From NCBI GenBank assembly GCA_005281725.1, contig SSBO01000001.1, positions 8,274,115 through 8,338,114 on the forward strand: 64,000 nt of DNA, given 5' to 3'. This DNA is from Wuchereria bancrofti (Eukaryota > Nematoda > Chromadorea > Rhabditida > Onchocercidae). Each line of letters opens with the position of its first letter. The first letter of the stretch is position 1. Below the pieces are notes generated by a model. That model saw nothing but the letters and a program-made list of their open reading frames with translations. It was not told the DNA's origin and searched no databases. This document shows, piece by piece, positions 21,811 through 33,300 of this stretch. The translations under genes were made by a program, and so were the position numbers.

Positions 21811-24045
21811 TTAAGTTATACCAGAAGCACTATTATAGCCAGCACTATCGTTGGTGACAGCTAAATATGCTGCAGCATGTTGAATTCGACGCATAGCTTT
21901 GTGATCAGGACGTGATCGATGACAACCGAAACGTGTATCGGCAAATAAGCGTGCAGTAAACGGACAATTTTCTTTTGTAGTATAACGGAAAAGCAAAGGT
22001 GGTATCTGTAAATAATGGGATAATGAAATAAGACTGTCCATTGCATTCTGTACCTACAGAAGTAACAATTGAATTGAACAGATCATAACGACTTATAAAA
22101 GGAGTTTCCGATATGTGGGATCCTTTTCCATCCTACCTACTACCACCACAAAACGTGAAATAACTAGCTGCGTAACAACTGTACGTAACGTAAATTTGAA
22201 GACTCACTTCATTTTTCTTCATTTCTTTCAAAAATTTGAAAGTATACCTCTGTAAAAACAAATTTAATAACCCTTTCTTACTGCTCTGCTTCCTTGCGAA
22301 ACAAAGTAGGTTTCCTTCTTTGACAGTTCAGATCGTTGACTTCTTTGCCTTCGATACTGGTAGATTCTCGAATCTGTACTGGTTCCGTTCTGTGTACGTG
22401 TACTGTGGGAGTCTTCGTGAAATACTTTATTATTCAAACCTCAAACTTGGGTAATTAAACCACAGATTAACATTAAAAATTATACAACATTACAACAACG
22501 AGTTGACACATGAATATAACTTAATTATAAAACATTTAAAGATGTAAGCAAGCTAGACACTTCCCAACCGAGCCATACCATTACAAGATACTATAAATGG
22601 CTTTGTAAGGAAGAAAATTGGGAGGGATTTTTTGGATGTTAAGGTTACAAAGTAGATTAAAATCACTTAAAACAATACTCTTTGTTCATTACATCATAGC
22701 TTCGCCATTGTGGCGACAGATGTTAAGGTTACAAAGTAGATTAAAATCACTTAAAACAGTAATCTTTGTTCATTACATCATAGCTTCGCCATTGTGGTGA
22801 CAACCTCATTTTCGAAGATAAAACCACTCCAAACTAAATCGTAAGCATAGTCGTCCATCGAGCTAATTAATTGCAATAGAATACATCGTTGTGATTTCAA
22901 TTCTTTGTTTTTTGGAACAAAACAGAAAGGATATTCTGCAAATTTTCAACTTTTATCTGTTCCTCTTTCCTCAAAAAGTTCACCAGTGATCAGTTATTGT
23001 CGAATTTCCAAAAGAGAATTCAGAAGAGTAAATTGCGAAATCAACCGTGCCTGATCAATACAATCCTGTTTTATCAGTCAATTAGTTAGTTGAGTACTAC
23101 TGATAAACTTACTTGTTTTATCCATAACATTGCCATTGCTGTTTAAAACATTGTACAGTATGGCCGGAGTTTCGCAGAAGAACGCAATACCATCTGGTAC
23201 AGGCGTAAAATTTACATCAGCGTTAACATCTCCCATCCAAACAGTGATCATATGTGCATAGTTCATCATTTGGCACGATACTACACCAGGGTTGCAATAA
23301 GCTATCATTGGTGCTTTAAGAAATAGTATCTTTTATAGTTTGAACTTTTATAGAGAAATATGCTAAAATATAAACAAAATTAAAAGAAATGATAGCCTGA
23401 ATTAAGCCAAACAAACATGGAAAACACGCTGCAAGATCTTCTTCAACAATCCCAATGCTTGTTGCAATTGTGCTGACAATTTGGTCTAGACAATCTCCTG
23501 TTTTAATCACCAATGTTCGCTCTTTTTCTCCTGCAAATACTAAATGTTCAAATTAAACTTTAACTTTCCAATTACAGTCTTTGACTTAAAATGATTTCAA
23601 ATATAATAATTTTCCTTTTGCAAGTAATCGAAAATCAAAATAATCGAAAATCAGAATATCAATGCTCCTTTTCACACATAAATAAATGCTTTGTAATTAT
23701 TATAACTATTTGGCTAACCATATTCCGGCTCTTCTGGCTTCCATTTCCCCAAAAATCTTCCCACAAGATGATTACTGTAACTTTCCATGAACAAACAAAT
23801 CTAAAATGATATAAATTATCAAAAGGTTAATAGTCCACTAAAATTCTCCCATCAAAAAAGAAAAAAAAAGAAGTTATTTGTTGATTCGCTGGTAATCAAA
23901 AGGAAAAAGACAGAAAATGTAACGTTACCCGACGCCGAGGAATTCGATGATGCATATAAATAGCCAGAAAATTGATCAGTTCCTTCAGCTCTGTATACAT
24001 ATCCCTTCATGAAAACATTATCAGTTACTCGGAACAAACATTCGT
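21811..24045 (-). CDS. Cysteine-rich protein of unknown family (5' end not found)
   Basis: Six exons keep frame: 24045-23929, 23530-23417, 23313-23113, 22935-22825, 22439-22282 and 22005-21811, coding for about 297 residues to a TAA stop. An upstream exon with the start codon is missing from this model. Ten cysteines are spread over the chain (ECLFRV, GDCLDQ, AACFPS, YCNPG, SCQMM, FFCET, FCFVP, QRCILL, ENCPF, GCHRS), an even number that fits a secreted or ectodomain protein with disulfides (inference). There is a potential N-glycosylation site (NSS) and an Arg-rich linker, QYRRQRSQRSELSKK, that could be a protease-sensitive hinge. The C-terminus (CPFTARLFADTRFGCHRSRP...) looks folded. The intron before 22439 ends in TTTGAG and that junction is the weakest. 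I do not recognise a domain. Confidence 0.58.
22635..22802 (+). repeat. 84-bp tandem duplication, two copies
   Basis: Copy 1 at 22635-22718 and copy 2 at 22719-22802 differ at only a few positions (for example caatactc against cagtaatc, ggcgaca against ggtgaca). The unit is a multiple of three, so it produces an accidental 60-codon open frame on the plus strand. It lies in an intron of the minus-strand cysteine-rich gene. Confidence 0.92.
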
Positions 24046-25020
24046 CTGATGCAAATACAGTTGCACTTATTGTGAAATTTGGAGTTCAGCCTGAATATAA
24101 TTTGTGGCTTAGAGTCGAACTGAACTTTCGTATGCTCAAAGGCCTTCCTTGTTTGTTATTGTGGTTGGTGTAGATGAATGTTGAATGATAGGTCTGTTGT
24201 AACGATTTTATTCGCCAGCAACCACAATATATAGATATTAATCTATAGCAACAATATCGATAATTTCATAGAGTATCTACGAATAAGATGAAGAAAATGG
24301 ATAAATGAATAAATTGATGGGGAAATGAACTGAATTTTGAGTGAGAGAGAGCAGCCGAATTGTAGCTTACTGGTAAGGAAAAAATTGCCTGAGACAAAGG
24401 ATTTAAATCCTTATATATTGGGCACTGACTTGCAACAACAGCATGATTATTGAGTAAAGAGCTATCAGATGATCTTTGCCCTTTATATAGTAAGAGATTG
24501 GTTTTAATATTGTAGCTTCCCAAAGGATGACTATCAGTTTAGAAGACCTTTACAATATTTCGACATTGCAAGCAAATTTGATTTCGAACAAAGGAGTAAT
24601 CATATTCAACAATGCACATACCCTTGATTATCATTTGGAAATGTCTAGACAAACAGATAAGCTCAACTACAATGGAAAGATGAGTGTTGAAATAATGATT
24701 GCTTACATGCTATATAATTTGAAACAGTTTTACATTTCTAATGTTGAATTAAAACGGATTTTAGTATTATGAATTAATACAATTTTATTTGATATATTTT
24801 GTTATTTGAAGGTTCGCGAGATTATTTCGACTTTCGCGACAGCACTGTCTTTGTAGGTTAAAACACAAAACTCATATTTCATGTAATTTAATTCGTTCCA
24901 GTTAAATTTGTAACTGATTAAATCTTCTAAAAGATCTCTAATGATTAACAACTAAAAGTCTTCGAAGCTACCCTTCCACCCAAGATCTCTTATTATTTTT
25001 CTAGTAAGAAAATTAAAAAA
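24046..25020. other. Upstream region of the cysteine-rich gene
   Basis: Must contain the missing first exon(s) of the minus-strand gene or its 5' flank. A minus-strand open stretch at about 24380-24540 ends at a GTAAGC donor but its phase does not fit the next exon. It also contains TATATAAAGG (minus strand, about 24480), which looks like a TATA box. No firm call is possible. Confidence 0.4.
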
Positions 25021-25029
25021 TGTAGTCAA

Positions 25030-25158
25030 TTCGCACTTCAGTCAGCTTCAGCAGTTCGTCCCACCAGAAAAAAAGTCTCTAATGCCAACCAGTCGACGAG
25101 AAGAATCAACTAACAATGAACGAGAAATGCAAAAATTTGCATACAATTTTAATGCAAT
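25030..25158 (+). CDS. Isolated candidate plus-strand coding exon
   Basis: An open frame runs through QFVPPEKKSLMPTSRREEST and NNEREMQKFAYNFNA to a strong donor (AAT GCA AT|GTAAGTATG). Candidate acceptors (acttcag, gcttcag) lie at 25035-25054. The ATG at 25083 could be a start. Composition (charged, mixed) is protein-like and unlike nearby AT-rich noise. The phase-2 end matches the phase-2 start of the first known exon of the calponin-homology gene at 42385, but that would need a 17-kb intron spanning the FAR1-type gene. It also fits a short exon at about 26254 (ending in a TAA). Owner gene unresolved. Confidence 0.3.
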
Positions 25159-25800
25159 GTAAGTATGCCCCGATGAACTGAACTGAGTGAAAATATGCAA
25201 ATTTACTTCACTACAAATATTCCACCATTATGCATCTACTATAGCTCTTACAACATTTACTCATCATTTTCCTCTTAGTAAAATCGAAACCTTTATTTTT
25301 CACTAATTGTTTTATTAGTAACACATTAGTTTGTTGCTTCAAACTTCAATTTTCGCTTTACACTTAAAATCTTCGCTATGGAACTAATTTTGTTTACATG
25401 GAACAATTACAATTTTCATACATTTTACTCCTTCTTGATGATATTGAAACATAAAATGAATATCAAATATCGTTCAATTGAAACTGATCGAATTTCTTTT
25501 GCGGAATTAATCTCTTAATAGAAGAGATTCTGAATTTAAATGAAAATTTAAAACTGTCCAAAACTCATCTTCTAATCATAGTTGAGTTTATTTGAATTGC
25601 CTAGTTGATAATTACTTCTTATTTCAATCTGATAGCCAAACAAAGATTCGATTGTTTAATGAGGTTAGAAAATTCTTTGTTCGTTTAAACTGTTAAGATA
25701 ATAAACCTGGATTCAGCTGGTTTTGCATACTTATTCCTCTTTTCTTACCTCCCGACTTCAACAATTTTTGTCTTGTCTTACTTGCCAAATAAATCTAATT

Positions 25801-25862
25801 CCAAGTATTTTGATGTTATTCTAATCTATCCCCAAGTATTTTGATGTTAATCTATATTACTG
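25801..25862 (+). repeat. 31-bp imperfect tandem repeat
   Basis: ccaagtattttgatgtta occurs at 25801 and again at 25832, followed by related tctaatct/atctat sequence. Confidence 0.85.
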
Positions 25863-26329
25863 CCGTTTATATTCAAATGGCTACCTCTTGGAGAATGATT
25901 GTATATATTAGTGATATCACTCATTGTAAAACTTCTCGACAAAGAAATCAGCTTCAACAAATATTTGACTATGCCAGACCAATGTTCTCCCAAAACAAAA
26001 TAAAAATTCAAAATAACAGGATGAAATAATGGTATCATTATTGCATGAAAAATAAGTTTTCCCATATTTGGCTTTCGAGATTCGAGCATTAGAGGCTACT
26101 TGGACAGCACATAAAGGATATAACGGCATGGTGAAAGAAATGAACAGTGAATAAATTTCAAAATTCCAAAATTTACATCCAATTCATCGACTCATTGAAG
26201 CATTCTAAACATTAAGTTCAATTCACTTATCCTCTTCTCTCTTTAGCTTTAACTGTCAGTTACTGTCAAATTTCGAATTAGATGCATAAATTCTGATGAA
26301 TCATTTGTTCATGTTTATATGTTGATGAG

Positions 26330-26371
26330 TGATTCTATAACTAACTGCAATGATTCTATAACTGACTGCGC
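26330..26371 (+). repeat. 21-bp tandem repeat
   Basis: tgattctataact(a/g)actgc is repeated at 26330 and 26351 with one or two differences. Confidence 0.85.
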
Positions 26372-26804
26372 AAATATTCAATTTTCAACTTTAATTTATA
26401 ATAAAAATATTTATTCTCGTAGCACGCAAAAATTTCTAATATAATTAATAATGCGACTGGCAAAGTGAAAACACATTGAACAGGAAGAGAAACCAAGCAC
26501 AGCTTTTTAGCTACCTACTTTTTAGCTACCAAAGGAGCTTATATCATTGCAAATTAAATATTGAAGCAAAACTGAGACAAAGCAATGATTGTGAGATGAA
26601 ACGAAACAAGAAAATATCAGAGATCCATTTGAAAGTAAGAAAAATCCACTCAAAATATTGTACAAATGATATGGCAACAACCATAATTTTCATCTCCTGC
26701 AAAAGTATAAGAAAAGTATGTGATACAAGTATATATAAGGATACAAAGAGTAAGAATTGCCATATCTGTATAAACAATATCGATGATACCGTAATCGGTC
26801 TATT

Positions 26805-29800
26805 TCAGCACCGTAACATACTGATGTCATGTGACTTGATACTGTCAACATTCATATTTCTTACGTCATCAGCGAATTTTTTGAATTCTCCAACAGCCAC
26901 TAAGAATTTAGGTCGAGAGATGGCATTAAAAATATGCTGGACAAATCGCGCAAAAATCTCGTCGCATCTCTGCAAAGGATTGCTAAATAAATGTGCGAAT
27001 ATATGAACGATAAAGAAGATAGGAGGAAGTATGTTAGCAATGCTCATAACACGACGATGGATTCATACTGTCACAAATTGTGTTAAATATCAATTCTTAC
27101 CATACCTTTAATTTTTCTTCTCTGATAGCTGTGATCGCACGATGAATACCGGGTGGTCGAACCTGTTTCACTTCATCAATTGAAATATCGGTGGGTAAAT
27201 TGCCTTGAAGCAGTATCTCTGGTGGCTGCAGAAGCACTATCATAACATCTCTTAATTGCACATTCGACCATTCCGAGAGATAATAATCAGCGCCATACAC
27301 TCCACAGATGAACGGTAGGTATACTTCCTGCGGCAGACATCCTCCACATTTGATGATATAAGCTAAATCGGATTCTTATTAAAAATAGTTCAAAGTATTT
27401 TTTATCTAATGAAACTTCATAGATCAGACTTCTACATGGAGCAAAAATCTGCTACCCAAATCGTAAATCTTTTTGCGTGGCTCGAATCAGTTTAGTTGAG
27501 CGCTTAGGTTTATCGAAAGAGATTCATGCCTACGACTTGGAAGACGAACCGTTCATAATCAAATACTCTATACGCTGCAGTCGATCCATTAACCGAACTG
27601 TGAATATTTGCTTCCGAACGGAATCTATCGGAAGCAAATTCTGCAGTGACATTTGTTGTATTCCATCAACATGTTCTGTCATCTGAAAATGTCAACTTTA
27701 CTTTTATGTTCTTCTATCCTTCATAAACCTTTTTTAGTATAAAGTTGTTTGCTTACTTCTGCGGAACGAGTAACTGGAACAAAAGCAGAATTTTCTTGGG
27801 ATGAAATAATCAGAGAGGAACTTTGTGCAGATGAAATAACGGGTACAGAATTATCTTCCGCAACATCGGAAACATTTGCACGCTCATTTAGTTCTGGCGA
27901 TTTGCATGTCGATTTTGTTTCTCCTAAAATAGCGTAACGATATTACCGTATCGTTTGTTTACATATAACAGAGAATGGTGAAGAGAACCGATGGAAGTTA
28001 CCTGCTTCTTCGATCTTTTCTTTTTTTACTATCTTCGATGCAATACCACCTGTAATTTCTATAATTAATAAACATTTCTATAATTGAAAATAAAGTGAAG
28101 GATAGACGCAGTTGGGAATCTATGAACTGACCAGTTAGATTTCGTCTTTTCTTGCTTATAATACGCAAGTAATCCTCTTCGGTGCATTCGTGATTAGTGT
28201 GCTTTTCGTGGAAAGATGAAATTCGAAGACAACCATTGGTTGTGTCAGCATTCAAACGAAATCTGGCGGTGCAACCCAATGAAAGATAATTCTGATTTAT
28301 ACGTTCACCTCTTCCTGAAGGAATGAAACAGTGAAATTTTTGCTTGGTTCATTAAGACAAGTTTTAAGAGCGCCCAATAGTTATAGCAAAATATTTGCGG
28401 TGAGTGTAACGTGAAGCTTCTGCTTTAGAATGGCAAAATGACAGGGAGGAATTTGCATCGTAGTTTAACTCATTGACAAAAACTTATGAAAAGTCATCCC
28501 GAAATAATAGCAGACAGTGAGTTTTTCGGTCTTCCTTGATGAAGTCATTTTTCTTTCTGTGATATTTAATTTAAAGGCATTTAACATTTTCTTGTGAGTA
28601 AATAGTTTTCTACTGATTTGACGCCACTATTAAAAAATAAGTCTGTCTTTCACAGTCGTTATAAACAGTTCATTTTGATATTTCTAAATATGCATCGACA
28701 CGCCTCTATTTTGTAGGTGACGGAAAAGGATATGATTCTATTTATGAAACTAATTACTTGTATACTAAATAAGAGGAGTTTAATTTTATGACTGCCAACC
28801 GCTGCTTTCTGTTCAAATGTTGTGACAGTGGGTGGCTTTGACCTGACTGACATTAGTGGCTTACTTTCAGTATTTGTTATGTTAGATTTATTTTTTTCTT
28901 TTTGTTCGATAAAAGATGTGTGTTATCGATCTGATTGTCATTTATTCATTATTTTGTGGCTTCAAAAGGTTGACTGGTTGGATCCCTTGAAATTACCATC
29001 TCAAAACCGCCAGTCTTCATGATATTAAGACAGCAGCTGGCGAACATAATTTCTATTATTTGGGGAGAGTGCTGCTTGTAATGCCCATGATTTAATGCTT
29101 TAAAATGGTCAAAACGGACAACCGCAATGTAAAAAAAAAAGAAGGAAGCAATAATTATCGACTTCATTATTTACTGTTTCTTTTGCCTAAATCTGTAAAA
29201 AATGTAAAAATCCCTAAAAACTTTCCTCGTAAATTTTGATTTTCACCTCATAGCGGTTTAAAATTGAAATGATTCTTCAATAAAACATTAAATTATTCAT
29301 TATTTCATATTTTAAAGTATATCAAAGTGATGCTAAACAAAAAGAAACAAACAAAAATTGATTCCTGTTTTTCAACTACAATTTATATTTAAATTTAACA
29401 CCGTAAGCAACAACATCGGTAAATAACTCTCTCAAATAGAATTTATTTAGCATCCATCCTGCTGTCTAGAAATGATTGTTTCGCATTCCCAAAGCTGACA
29501 TTAATTAGCATAAACGTGATAATGATCCTTTCCCAAAGCTATCCAACACAGTAGTTACAGCTTAGCACAATGACCAGTGACTTAGCAGTTGGAGCGGAAA
29601 AGAGGCAGGCGGAATTGGCAAGCTGGCTGGGGGAGGGGGTAATGGCTAACACGTAAACAAATCATCCATCAACCGCAACAGCTTTTGTTGGATTTATATC
29701 ATTCAGTCTCTCCCACTCTCTACTCCTTAACTGAATAAATAAATGACATTTGGAGATTAAGGACTTCATCAAATCTAAATAAAAGCTAACACGCGTGAAG

Positions 29801-31529
29801 CTGCAATAAAACATCTCCTAGGTTCTTTTGACCCGTTAAAATTTAGTGGAAAATGAAGTTGCGAGCTATACAGTTATCAAAGAATTTTGATCGTTCCCAG
29901 TGTCAGAATAAAAGCCTAGTGAATAACTGGATTTGGAACTTCACAAAGCTTCATAACTCTCTCAAATAGAATTTATTTAGCATCCATCCTGCTGTCTAGA
30001 AACGATTGTTTCGCATTCCCAAAGCTGACTATCTCACTGAAACATTTCAAATTCCAATTTCATCATAAGACCTCTTAATTCTCCTAACAAATCAGTTGGC
30101 TCTTTGACAATTGCGCAACTATCAATTGCGCAGAGGGATATGGCATTGGTGCGTAAGTGCAAGAGTTATTGCTCTCATATTAGTATTAATCAAATGTTAC
30201 CTCTTTTACGTGGAATTCCATAATGAGCGCAGTGGAACACTATATATTTATATTTAAAACGACTGATCACTCGCCCTTCGCCATCTCGGAGAAGCTCGGA
30301 ACTAGCTACCCTATACGGATAACTCCATACGATCTTGTAGGCTTCGAAACATTCGCAAAATTCGTCAAAACTGAAAATAAGAAAGATAGTCGAAAGAAAT
30401 TATTTTTCTGGCATCGTTGCAAAAAATAGCATTACACGTTTACTACAACAAACTACAATAAACAAAACCTCTGAAATGTAGCTCCGTCATGAATACGTGA
30501 AGCCTTGCGTCGAAGTTCTTCTTGCTCTGCTGGTGTAAATGACGAGAATGTCCTGTTACTGTATCTTTGATTAAGGTTTAATAATTTCGATTCAGAACGC
30601 TTTCTTTTAGCATTTGATGAAGCTGAAGTAATATGATATTATATTTTGTTGGGAATAAAAATGGGAAAAGATGGAAATATCTAAAAAACACTTTTCAACT
30701 ACCAAACAGATTGTCAAATCGTTACCATTTCCTGAATTGTCGATTTTTTCACCGTTTTGCTTTCCCAACCGTTTTTTATGGGATTGTTCAGCTGATATCA
30801 CCATATCAGACTGTTTGTCCAATACTTGATCTGGGCTATTCCTATTATTCAAATCAGCAGACCTCTCCTCGGTATTATCAAAAAAGTGCTGTGGCACATT
30901 TTCTGTTTTACTTCCACTTTGCTCTTCAATGTTGTCTTCTAAAAGTACTTGCTTTTGTAAAGAATATGCATTTTTCTAAAAATATTATTTGTAAGCGCTT
31001 CTAAAATAGTATCGGTTGCTTACGGATGATATGCCTAACGAAATTTGGCTTCCGCTTGTTTCGGCCTGTTCTATTTCCAATTTTCACAACACCAAATTCT
31101 TCATTCACTGAAAGTTTTTATTTTTTGATATTAAATCATTCAAATTTAATTACTATTTGACGATATTATAGAATTTCTTGCATTACTTCACCAAATTTTC
31201 TTGTTAAACTGAGTATATCCGATCAATTAATTATTTTTCTAATCATAATTACCTGTCGTCTTCTTATTGTTTCCACAACATTCCGATGGCAATTGACAAT
31301 CATTATGTCTGTGGAGAAATGATGTATCTTCGACTTCTTTCATCCACCACACTTTTCTTGCAGCAGCTTCTACTGCACTTCCACTTCTGTTCGTTATATT
31401 TCTCATTTCCTTAAATCCTTGCAATTTTGCAGTTGCAGTTGATGATCCAACTTGCATCGACAAGTTCAATTCATTGGTTACCTTCTCCTGTTGTTGCAGC
31501 ATAATCACTATATTCTGCTGCAAATTCAT
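26805..31529 (-). CDS. FAR1/ZSWIM-type zinc-binding domain protein, probable DNA-binding regulator
   Basis: Eleven exons close perfectly in frame: 31529-31253, 31107-31024, 30938-30726, 30622-30469, 30370-30201, 28314-28132, 28049-28002, 27923-27757, 27682-27550, 27362-27106 and 26969-26805; 1,851 bases, 616 residues. The start ATG gives MNLQQNIVIMLQQQEKVTNE. Residues 93-240 are basic and polar (GRNKRKPN, NAKRKRSESK, TPAEQEELRRKASR), suggesting a nuclear protein. Residues about 243-360 form the domain: FDEFCECFEAYKIVWSY, KYKYIVFHCAHYGIPRKRG, NYLSLGCTARFRLN, FHEKHTNHEC, TEEDYLRIISKKRR. Cys290, Cys314 and His338/His341 make a C2H2 arrangement as in the FAR1-like N-terminal domain of ZSWIM3-type and MULE-related proteins (WRKY-GCM1 fold). 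No SWIM motif or transposase core follows. Residues 377-432 are Ser-rich; the C-terminal 180 residues are unassigned. It may be a domesticated MULE-type DNA-binding domain (inference). FLYWCH is a weaker alternative. Confidence 0.8.
29423..29499 (+). repeat. Dispersed direct repeat, copy 1 (77 bp)
   Basis: Starts ataactctctcaaatagaat and ends cattcccaaagctgac. It differs from copy 2 at 29953-30029 at one position (aatgattg against aacgattg). Both lie in the same intron, 530 bases apart. Confidence 0.93.
29953..30029 (+). repeat. Dispersed direct repeat, copy 2 (77 bp)
   Basis: Second copy of the 29423-29499 element, almost identical, with unrelated sequence on both sides. This suggests a recent local duplication or a small mobile sequence. 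Confidence 0.93.
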
Positions 31530-32384
31530 TACTATGCAGTAATGTACTTGCAAATTATTATTGTTATTATTATTAATTATTACTGTACTGTATTGTCCTA
31601 TTTAAATTGTTGTTATATATTCTTAGGGTGGATTCGAATACTTATTGATACGTACTCGATATGAGTATTTCAAATTTGTTCTGCATATTGCTGGAGCAGC
31701 ATGAAGCAGATAACAATAACAGTAATCTATTTATCTTATTCCTTTCCCGAGAAAACCCTTTCCAAAATCTCATCATCTGTTTCATTATCGTAAATTGTTA
31801 ATTCTAATTATTAATGGGTGCATTCAGGAGTTTAATATTTAATTTAGTAAAGAAACAATTAATTAATCAATCAATTTGAATTCGAGAAATGGATAAAATG
31901 AACAATTTCCAACGATGAAATTAGACATTCAGAAAGATTTATTTCTGTTTAATGAATTTAATGCAATTTGCTATTGTTATTATCAACCACAGTTCAGTTA
32001 TTTATGAGAAAAACTTGAATAATCAAGCTATCACTGACAAGGACAATGATAGTTGATTTATACGAAATTTTTGAAAAAGCAATTTAAAATCTTACTTTTT
32101 GCGGTTTAAGTCATTTAGACATAAAAGCGCCTTAATTACTTTTGATGGTAACTTATCAGAATCTAACAGAATGATCGCAACTGAGTAAAGAATTTGTTTG
32201 AATGATTTCAACACTTGGATGTAATTTTAGAATTTCGTCGAATTTGACATTTTTTTCACTAAAACAAATTTTTTTTAGAGAAAACCAAATTTACACCACG
32301 CAATTAATAAGAGATTTAAAGAGAAAATTTTATAAGATTTGATGTTGTAAAGCAAAAAAGAAATGATAAAGGAAAGCCAGAGGT

Positions 32385-33300
32385 TGAGGTCAGAAGGAGG
32401 CCTCGCCGGGGGTCAGCTTGCTGCTGTAGGTGTAGTAGTGAGGGTGGTCAGCGAATGCTCGTTGACATCCCTGACAGCGATGGTCGCTTTTTTTGTAATC
32501 AAAAAGGAAATAGAAGAGAGTGGACAGAGATTGTAACAGGGACCTTCCTTCTGCCCGTTTCTCTAACATTTTCAGTACCTTCTCTTAATAATACCAAAAA
32601 CAATCCCTTTGGATAGGGAAAATATCATTTGGGAAATACCAATGGGACCAAAAAATTTTGAAATGAGATATTTCTTAAAAAGTTCCCTGTACTTGGCTAA
32701 GGATTCCACTTGACTGTCACAGGAAAAAAGTTAAAACCATTTCGTTTTTACTAACTTCATGCTAGCCTTTACAAGTTCAAAAGCAACAGTTTTGCTATTT
32801 AGTGGAAGACAATCTTTGTTATCATTTGACTCTAAGCAACTGATCTGTTTCTTAGGCGGGTTTTCAAAATCAAAACTGAAAAAAGACTCCTCCAGTATCA
32901 AATCGAATCTACAGAAACTTCATAAGTAGCTTTTTCAAAATTATAATGTCGACAACTGGCAAAATTCAAAGCTAATATTCAATCGGAATTTTTTTTAATT
33001 AAAAAGTGTAAAAATAAATAAAAAAAAAGAATTGAATACAGAAATGCAAAAACAAAACTGATTGCGATGGAAACGTTCATCAGGGCAAAAAAGGGATGTT
33101 GGGAAGTCAGAAGAACGAGGGAATCTTTGGGGTCAGCTCCAATGAAGAATAATAGTGGACAGTGGTCAATAGCGAGTTGAGCATAAAGCCTCCCTCTACA
33201 ATTGACATTTTTATTCTTTAACATCGATGATCGTCTTTTTTGTAAACGACAAAAGAGGGGATCGGGAGGAACTGTGACACATTCCTGATATGCAGTTAGG
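32385..33300. repeat. Pair of diverged GC-richer repeat blocks
   Basis: Block A (about 32385-32600) and block B (about 33085-33300), offset about 747, share ordered landmarks: g(g/a)(g/a)gtcagaag, ggggtcagct, gtggacag and gat(g/t)gtcg/gatgatcgt before a T run with tttttgtaa. Block A contains AGCGA-tgg-TCGCT immediately followed by seven T. Both stand out from the AT-rich surroundings. Neither encodes a convincing protein. Identity unknown. Confidence 0.55.

Larger units (their letters stand above)
25159..26804. other. Gene-poor gap with short tandem repeats
   Basis: No supported exon. Contains a 31-bp tandem duplication (25801-25862) and a 21-bp tandem duplication (26330-26371). Overlapping open frames around 25.84-26.13 kb on both strands are not supported by splice sites. 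Confidence 0.5.
28315..30200 (-). other. Large intron of the FAR1-type gene
   Basis: A 1.9-kb intron splits the zinc domain between PRKR and GRGERINQNY. It holds a duplicated 77-base element and, near 29580-29640, an unusually GC-rich patch (ggcaggcggaattggcaagc, then gggggagggggt). This might be an internal promoter or simply a GC island; no exon was found. Confidence 0.6.

Noticed and set aside
22618..22800. 60-codon plus-strand frame made of a repeated peptide
   Set aside because: Product of the 84-bp tandem duplication. It lies in the intron of a better-supported minus-strand gene.
26476..27006. 176-codon plus-strand open frame
   Set aside because: It overlaps antisense the last exon of the FAR1-type gene, which has matching splice phase and protein-like composition. 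The plus frame has no motif.
28132..28314. FLYWCH domain (PEB-1-like) for the zinc domain
   Set aside because: There is no FLYW-x-C-H signature; the order HCAHYG, GCTARF, HEKHTNHEC fits the FAR1/ZSWIM type better. Kept only as an alternative.
30223..30429. 68-codon plus-strand open frame
   Set aside because: Shadow of the exon that codes the first half of the FAR1-type domain on the minus strand.
32979..33224. 81-codon minus-strand frame with a hydrophobic C-terminus
   Set aside because: The related block at 32385-32600 does not keep the frame, so the similarity between blocks is not protein-driven.
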